Of a DNA stretch of 34,992 nt, positions 30,763 to 34,992 are shown piece after piece. Where the stretch lies: assembly GCA_012838085.1 (NCBI GenBank), contig DUPX01000073.1:1-34992 (forward strand), written 5' to 3'. How positions within the stretch are numbered: position 1 is the first letter of the stretch; each line of letters opens with the position of its first letter. The notes under the pieces are model-generated. The model searched no databases. It worked only from the letters and a program-made list of their open reading frames with translations, and was not told the origin of the DNA. The position numbers and the translations under genes are program-made. Source of the DNA: Eubacteriaceae bacterium (GTDB lineage Bacteria; Bacillota; Clostridia; Eubacteriales; Garciellaceae).

Positions 30763-32287
30763 ATTTAACCCCCATCATAAATTCCCCTACCTCATTAATA
30801 GATAGTGATTGGGTAGCTTGAATTTTTAATATCTCACCATTATAAATAACACCTATAGTATCTGATATACTCATAATCTCATCTAATTCTAAAGAAATTA
30901 AGAGAATGGCCTTCCCCTTATCCCTTTCTTCCAAAATCATTTTTTGGATATTTTCTATGGCACCAATATCTAAACCCCGGGTAGGCTGTACAAATATCAT
31001 AAGGGAAGATTCTAATTCTATTTCCCTTCCAATAATAGCCTTTTGTTGATTCCCCCCACTCATTGAACGAACCTGGGTTTTTATCCCCTGTCCACTTCGA
31101 ATATCATATTTTTCTATTAGCTGTGCTCCATAGTCATTAATAACCTTCCTATTTAAAAACCCATTTTCATTAAAGGGTTTTTTATAATAATCCTTAAGGG
31201 ATAGATTTTCTGCCAAGGAAAAGTCTAATATTAATCCCACATCTTGGCGATCCTCTGGAATATAGGATATTCCCATCTCTATCCTATCCCGAATGGTAAG
31301 ATCTTTAATGTTCTTTCCATTTAAATAAATATTGCCTTGGGATATCTTTCTAAGACCGGCAATAGCATCTGCAATCTCTATCTGGCCATTGCCTGAAACC
31401 CCTGCTATTGCAAATATTTCCCCCTTACGAATATTAAAGGAAACACCTTTTACTATATCAAAATTATCTTGATTTCTTATCCATAGATTTTCCACCTTTA
31501 AAACTACTTCACCAAATGTGCTGGGTTTTTTCGCTACTTCAAAGGAGACCTCCCGTCCTACCATTAAATTTGCCATTGTCTTAGTGGAAGTATCCTTTAC
31601 ATCTAATACTGATACTAATCTACCCTTATTTAAAATGGCACATCTATCAGCTACCTTTTTGACTTCCTCCAACTTATGGGTAATAAGAATAATAGTTTTT
31701 CCACCATTTCTTAGTTCTTCAATAATCTTTAATAAAAATTCTACTTCTTGGGGAGTTAGAACTGCTGTAGGCTCATCAAAAATAAGTATTTCAGCTTCTC
31801 TATAGAGCATTTTTATTATTTCTACCCGCTGTTGAAGGGAAACATTTATATCCTCAATCTTTTTATTTGGATCTACCTCCAGACCATATCTTTTAGATAA
31901 CTTAGCAATATCCTTGGCTGCCTGGTTAAGGTTTACATAGGGAAATAGCCCCCCGTATCTTTTTATAGGTTCTATACCTAAAATAATATTCTCTGTAACA
32001 GTATAATTTCTCACCAACTTAAAGTGTTGGTGAACCATTCCTATATTTAGTTTTGTAGCCTGGTTCGGCGATTTTATATTTACCTTTTCCCCTCGAATCC
32101 AGATTTCTCCCTGGTCTGGTTCATACATCCCAAAAAGCATACTCATCAGGGTAGACTTCCCTGCCCCGTTTTCTCCTAAAATAGAATAAATCTCGCCTTT
32201 TTTTATTTGAATGGTAATATCATCATTAGCCACTACTCCAGGAAATCTCTTTGTAATATTTTTCATTTCTACAATATACTCAGACAT
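30752..32287 (-). CDS. Nucleoside ABC importer, double ATPase subunit
   Basis: 511 residues with two ABC domains (NupO/YufO type). Domain 1 has Walker A GENGAGKST (38-46), a degenerate signature VSLQQRVEI and Walker B ILIFDEPTAVLT. Domain 2 has a degenerate P-loop (AGVSGNGQIEI) but an intact signature MSGGNQQK and Walker B with the family-typical QPTRGLD. Such asymmetry is normal in the sugar/nucleoside class. AAGGAG precedes the ATG. The gene is 101 bases after the binding-protein gene, with a terminator-like hairpin in between. Confidence 0.95.
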   Translation of the reverse strand: MSEYIVEMKNITKRFPGVVANDDITIQIKKGEIYSILGENGAGKSTLMSMLFGMYEPDQGEIWIRGEKVNIKSPNQATKLNIGMVHQHFKLVRNYTVTENIILGIEPIKRYGGLFPYVNLNQAAKDIAKLSKRYGLEVDPNKKIEDINVSLQQRVEIIKMLYREAEILIFDEPTAVLTPQEVEFLLKIIEELRNGGKTIILITHKLEEVKKVADRCAILNKGRLVSVLDVKDTSTKTMANLMVGREVSFEVAKKPSTFGEVVLKVENLWIRNQDNFDIVKGVSFNIRKGEIFAIAGVSGNGQIEIADAIAGLRKISQGNIYLNGKNIKDLTIRDRIEMGISYIPEDRQDVGLILDFSLAENLSLKDYYKKPFNENGFLNRKVINDYGAQLIEKYDIRSGQGIKTQVRSMSGGNQQKAIIGREIELESSLMIFVQPTRGLDIGAIENIQKMILEERDKGKAILLISLELDEIMSISDTIGVIYNGEILKIQATQSLSINEVGEFMMGVKYDD

Positions 32288-32312
32288 TGTTATTTCTCCT
32301 TAAACTTTTAAA

Positions 32313-32359
32313 AAAATTTATCACTTCCTATAGTAAAACTATAGAAAGCGATAAATTTT
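32313..32359 (-). terminator. Attenuator-like hairpin between the binding protein and ATPase genes
   Basis: A long stem with outer arms AAAATTTATC/GATAAATTTT (32350-32359 with 32313-32322) and an inner CTATAGT/ACTATAG stem. On the minus strand it runs into seven Ts. It should reduce read-through to the ATPase and protect the upstream message, giving more binding protein than ATPase. Confidence 0.65.
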
Positions 32360-32388
32360 CAATTCTTAAAACATACTATCCAATAAAA

Positions 32389-33534
32389 TTATTTTAGTCC
32401 TGGAAAATCATCGGACGTATAACCATTAAAGTTTGCAGCAGGAACTATTTCCCCTGCCTTTAATAATTCAAAGGCTTCATCCAATTTTGCAATAGTATCA
32501 TCAGATAATTGATGACGGCCAGGTGTACTTACATAACCTGTAGAATCAGTATCAGCCCTTAGTAACACATTAGCCCCTTGAAAGGTGCCATCTTTAATAG
32601 CATTTAATGCCCTTTCAACATTAATGCTCATTACCTTTAAAGCAGAGGTAAGAACAATATTTTCATCACCATTTGCCCCATCATCAAATTGGTCAACATC
32701 ACAACCTATTACCTTAACATCTCTAGAGGCTTCTTTAGCTGCTGTAAAAACCCCATTGCCTGTACCCCCTGCAGCTACAAAAATTATGTCACAGCCTTCT
32801 GCAATTAGAGCATTTCCAATTACTTTACCGGTAGCTTCATCAGCAAAGTCCCCTGCATAGTTTCCACCGACATTTGCATTGGTAACATCTGTTCCTGCAT
32901 AGGAAGCTAATTCAATATATTTTACATCTTTATTATACTTTTGGTTTACATAGTTTACGCCAGATTCAAAACCCCATTGGTAGTTTACATTTGACGGGAA
33001 AGCTATACCATTGACAACAGCTACTTTATTAGTCTTTGTCTCTAAGGCTGCTGCCATACCTGCTAAAAATCCACTCTCTTCTTCAGCAAAAGTCATTGCA
33101 TATATATTGTCAAATTCTTGTACCCCATCCACCTCTGCAGGAAAGTCATCAATTAGGATAAACATCTTATCTGGGTTTTCCACTGCTATTTGAGAAATAC
33201 CTGCAAATTGGAAACCAGGAGTAATTATTACATCATAATCTGCCACAATATCTGCCACAGCCTCTACCCCTGCTGCTGGGTCACCAGTAGGTTCCTTAAC
33301 AGTCTTAACATTTGTATCAGGATTGTTTTTTACAAATGCTAAAATACCATTATAGTTGTCCTCATTAAAGGATCCATCATCTACACCAGATGGACTGGTA
33401 ACTATTGCCACATTTAAACCTTCTCCTTCTTTTGACTCATCTGGTGCCTTTTCACCACCACAGCCACTTAGTAATATCCCAATTACTAGAGTCATAATAA
33501 GTAATACTGAAATAACTCTTTTTTTGCCTTTCAT
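32389..33534 (-). CDS. BMP-family nucleoside-binding lipoprotein
   Basis: A 381-residue substrate-binding lipoprotein. It has a positively charged N-terminus (MKGKKR), a hydrophobic stretch and a lipobox LLSGC with the lipidated cysteine C25, so it is anchored outside the membrane. Two periplasmic-binding lobes follow, with the Med/BMP features VDDGSFNEDNYNGI and GGTGNGVFTAAKE. Relatives (PnrA, BmpA, NupN) bind purine nucleosides. AAGGGGGA precedes the ATG. It starts 78 bases after the dehydrogenase stop, and the ABC subunits follow. Confidence 0.93.
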   Translation of the reverse strand: MKGKKRVISVLLIMTLVIGILLSGCGGEKAPDESKEGEGLNVAIVTSPSGVDDGSFNEDNYNGILAFVKNNPDTNVKTVKEPTGDPAAGVEAVADIVADYDVIITPGFQFAGISQIAVENPDKMFILIDDFPAEVDGVQEFDNIYAMTFAEEESGFLAGMAAALETKTNKVAVVNGIAFPSNVNYQWGFESGVNYVNQKYNKDVKYIELASYAGTDVTNANVGGNYAGDFADEATGKVIGNALIAEGCDIIFVAAGGTGNGVFTAAKEASRDVKVIGCDVDQFDDGANGDENIVLTSALKVMSINVERALNAIKDGTFQGANVLLRADTDSTGYVSTPGRHQLSDDTIAKLDEAFELLKAGEIVPAANFNGYTSDDFPGLK

Positions 33535-33581
33535 TGTTTTCCCCCTTGTTTTTATATATTATTTGTCTTGCTTAAGATCTT

Positions 33582-33607
33582 TATATATTGATATACTCCA
33601 ATATATA
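33582..33607. promoter_or_regulatory. 9-bp inverted repeat upstream of the binding-protein gene
   Basis: TATATATTG (33582-33590) and CAATATATA (33599-33607) with an 8-base spacer, in the 78-base gap between the dehydrogenase and the lipoprotein gene. It could be an operator or an AT-rich hairpin. No clear promoter is seen in this gap. Confidence 0.3.
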
Positions 33608-33612
33608 TTAGG

Positions 33613-34536
33613 TTAAAATATAAAACCAGCCTTAAAGGCCTTGGAACTAAAAGCTTTTTCATAGTCCTTTAATTGATATAGGTCTATAGGTGGAAATTCT
33701 ATTAAGCCCTTTTTCAAAAGCTCTAAGGCAGGCTTAAAGGGTCCACATCTGCTACCCTTAATGGTCACCTCATTTACCACAAAATCACTCATATCTATTT
33801 TAACTTTCTCAGCATAGGTAGATTTAATAATTATTGTTCCCCTTTTTCGAACAATTCTTTGGGCTGTTAATAAACCTGACGGGGACCCGGAAGCATCTAT
33901 AACCACTTCAAAAGCATCACTAGTTTCTTTAGTAACCTTGCCAAAGGATTTAAAAAGGTCCAGCTTATCTTCATGCCTACCTATAATTGTAAGGTCTGCC
34001 CCTATAAGATGGATTACTTGGGCAATCATAAAGGCTAAACGCCCATCTCCAATAATTGCAACATTAATAGAAGGTTTTATATGTACTTGATCCATTATTT
34101 CCAAGGCAGCAGCTAAGGGTTCAGTAAATATGGCTATTTCAGGAGAAATTTCATCGGGAACTTGATGAAGTAGTGAATTTCTCATTACTAAATACTCTGC
34201 AAAGCTACCGTCCTTTCCAGAGATGCCTACCACCTTTCGGTTTTCACAATGGGTAGGTCGGCAGGTTCTACAATAAAGACATGTACCGCAATTTTCATTT
34301 ATTTCCCCTACTACCCTTTTACCAATAAGGCAATCTTCCTTCGATTCTACCACCTGACCCACAAACTCATGACCTAGGATTCCCTTAAAATCTGGTCGAT
34401 AACCCTTTAATATCTCCTTATCAGTATTACAAATGGCAGAAATTATAATCTTAATTAAACTTTCACCAGCACCAATAGTGGGTACAGGATATTCTTCAGT
34501 ATATTTTAAACACCCATCATAATATAATGCTTTCAT
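33613..34536 (-). CDS. Zinc-dependent medium-chain dehydrogenase (alcohol dehydrogenase family)
   Basis: An MDR oxidoreductase, 307 residues from the chosen start (shorter than the usual 340-350). Catalytic-zinc ligands are C36 and H56-E57 (ILGHEFVG). A structural zinc site is C83, C86, C89 and C97. The Rossmann loop AIIGDGRLA has an Ala at the third glycine. The frame opens at TTG 34548, but ATG 34536 (MKALYYDG) has GGGG 7 bases upstream. It is the first gene before the nucleoside importer and DHAP-shunt genes, so it might reduce the aldehyde formed by the aldolase. This is inferred; a sugar-alcohol dehydrogenase is equally possible. Confidence 0.85.
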   Translation of the reverse strand: MKALYYDGCLKYTEEYPVPTIGAGESLIKIIISAICNTDKEILKGYRPDFKGILGHEFVGQVVESKEDCLIGKRVVGEINENCGTCLYCRTCRPTHCENRKVVGISGKDGSFAEYLVMRNSLLHQVPDEISPEIAIFTEPLAAALEIMDQVHIKPSINVAIIGDGRLAFMIAQVIHLIGADLTIIGRHEDKLDLFKSFGKVTKETSDAFEVVIDASGSPSGLLTAQRIVRKRGTIIIKSTYAEKVKIDMSDFVVNEVTIKGSRCGPFKPALELLKKGLIEFPPIDLYQLKDYEKAFSSKAFKAGFIF

Positions 34537-34581
34537 ATGTATCCCCAATTTATAATTAACATTGTTTTAGATCCTGCCATT

Positions 34582-34610
34582 ATTATAATTCAAGGAAGGA
34601 TTGTTATCAA
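34582..34610 (-). promoter_or_regulatory. Promoter of the dehydrogenase-nucleoside salvage cluster
   Basis: On the minus strand TTGATA (34605-34610), 17 bases, then a perfect TATAAT (34582-34587). Transcription would begin near 34575. No other strong promoter is seen until ilvE, so the genes from 34536 down to 26139 may be one operon of eight genes. Confidence 0.75.
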
Positions 34611-34700
34611 TAGAACAATATAGTATATAATATTAATTAATTATGACGTCTTATATTTTATATATAGCTCTATTAGCCTCAAATAAGGGCAGATATCACC

Positions 34701-34992
34701 TTAACTATTTTCAAGATTTGGAATTATAAAGCGAGTGATAAAGTTACCTTCTTTTCTCAATGTAGCTAATTTATTCTTAGATAAATAAACCCTACCTGCG
34801 TAAGTAGATTTTATTGCCCCAGTATCACTTAGAAATCTTAAAGCAAGCATTTCATTCTTGCGGCCTTTTATTGCCTTCTCCAAAAAACCTTGATTTTTTA
34901 TCCCCAGTTCTTCACTTAATACTGCATTCTCTGCATTTAAGGCCTTTTTTCTCTCAAAAATTTTTATTACCTTTATTATATTTCTTTTTAAA
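34701..34992 (-). CDS. Unrecognised protein, C-terminal part (5' end outside the window)
   Basis: The reading frame is open from the window edge down to TAA 34701, giving at least 96 residues, so the gene is cut by the window border. It starts LKRNIIKVIKIFERKKAL, continues with AVLSEELGIKNQGFLEKA, and ends GRVYLSKNKLATLRKEGN and FIIPNLENS. It is charged and mostly helical, with a beta-like GRVYLS segment that could be part of a winged-helix end. A TTG at 34883 is only an internal codon. No family is recognised. Confidence 0.6.
   Translation of the reverse strand, partial: LKRNIIKVIKIFERKKALNAENAVLSEELGIKNQGFLEKAIKGRKNEMLALRFLSDTGAIKSTYAGRVYLSKNKLATLRKEGNFITRFIIPNLENS

Noticed and set aside
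1-34992. CRISPR arrays, tRNA or rRNA genes, prophage or toxin-antitoxin pairs
   Set aside because: No evenly spaced repeats, cloverleaf-like sequences or characteristic genes were seen on either strand.

Overview
This A+T-rich window looks like the chromosome of an anaerobic low-GC Gram-positive bacterium of the Clostridia/Tissierellia type. That assignment is an inference. It rests on strong AGGAGG ribosome sites, frequent TTG and GTG starts, a lipobox-type nucleoside-binding protein with its ABC transporter, a YedE-type selenium locus and a Bacillus/Clostridium-style ARG box. No rRNA, tRNA, CRISPR array, prophage or intact insertion sequence is visible. The only mobile-DNA trace is a decayed REP-associated (Y1) transposase.

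Layout. 1-3.6 kb: azlC-azlD (branched-chain amino acid export) and thrC-thrB (threonine synthesis) diverge from a control region with a perfect 16-bp palindrome. 3.6-8.5 kb: the transposase pseudogene, two metallo-aminopeptidases (M29 and M20), a permuted papain-like protein, an S1-domain RNA-binding protein and an AlkA-like DNA glycosylase. 8.8-9.8 kb: a duplicated gamma-carbonic-anhydrase-like protein whose zinc histidines are divided between its two halves. 9.9-13.7 kb: a selenium-associated locus (DUF3343, TusA-like protein, YedE transporter; divergently an EF2568-type class V aminotransferase and a LysR regulator). 13.9-19.9 kb: arginine operon argC-argB-argD-argF ending in a GNAT/cyclic-2,3-diphosphoglycerate-synthetase fusion, with an ARG box over the argC promoter and a divergent M20D amidohydrolase. 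21.4-23.6 kb: a DUF1538 membrane protein with a tandem PII-like protein. 23.7-26.1 kb: rtcB and ilvE. 26.1-34.5 kb: a zinc dehydrogenase, a BMP-type nucleoside ABC importer, a class II aldolase, mtnA and a methylthio-nucleoside phosphorylase, all on the minus strand. The window ends inside an unrecognised reading frame.

How the genes fit together. The 26-34.5 kb cluster reads as uptake of a nucleoside (5'-methylthioadenosine, 5'-deoxyadenosine or their inosine forms), phosphorolysis, isomerisation and aldol cleavage to DHAP plus a small aldehyde: the DHAP-shunt version of salvage, with a dehydrogenase that could reduce the aldehyde. The arginine operon lacks the acetyl-donating and acetyl-removing steps; the GNAT domain and the M20D enzyme beside it are untested candidates. 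Amino acid and peptide metabolism dominates the rest. The strongest leads are the split zinc site of the duplicated gamma-CA protein, the nucleoside importer/DHAP-shunt/dehydrogenase cluster, the GNAT-cDPGS fusion and the DUF1538-PII pair.
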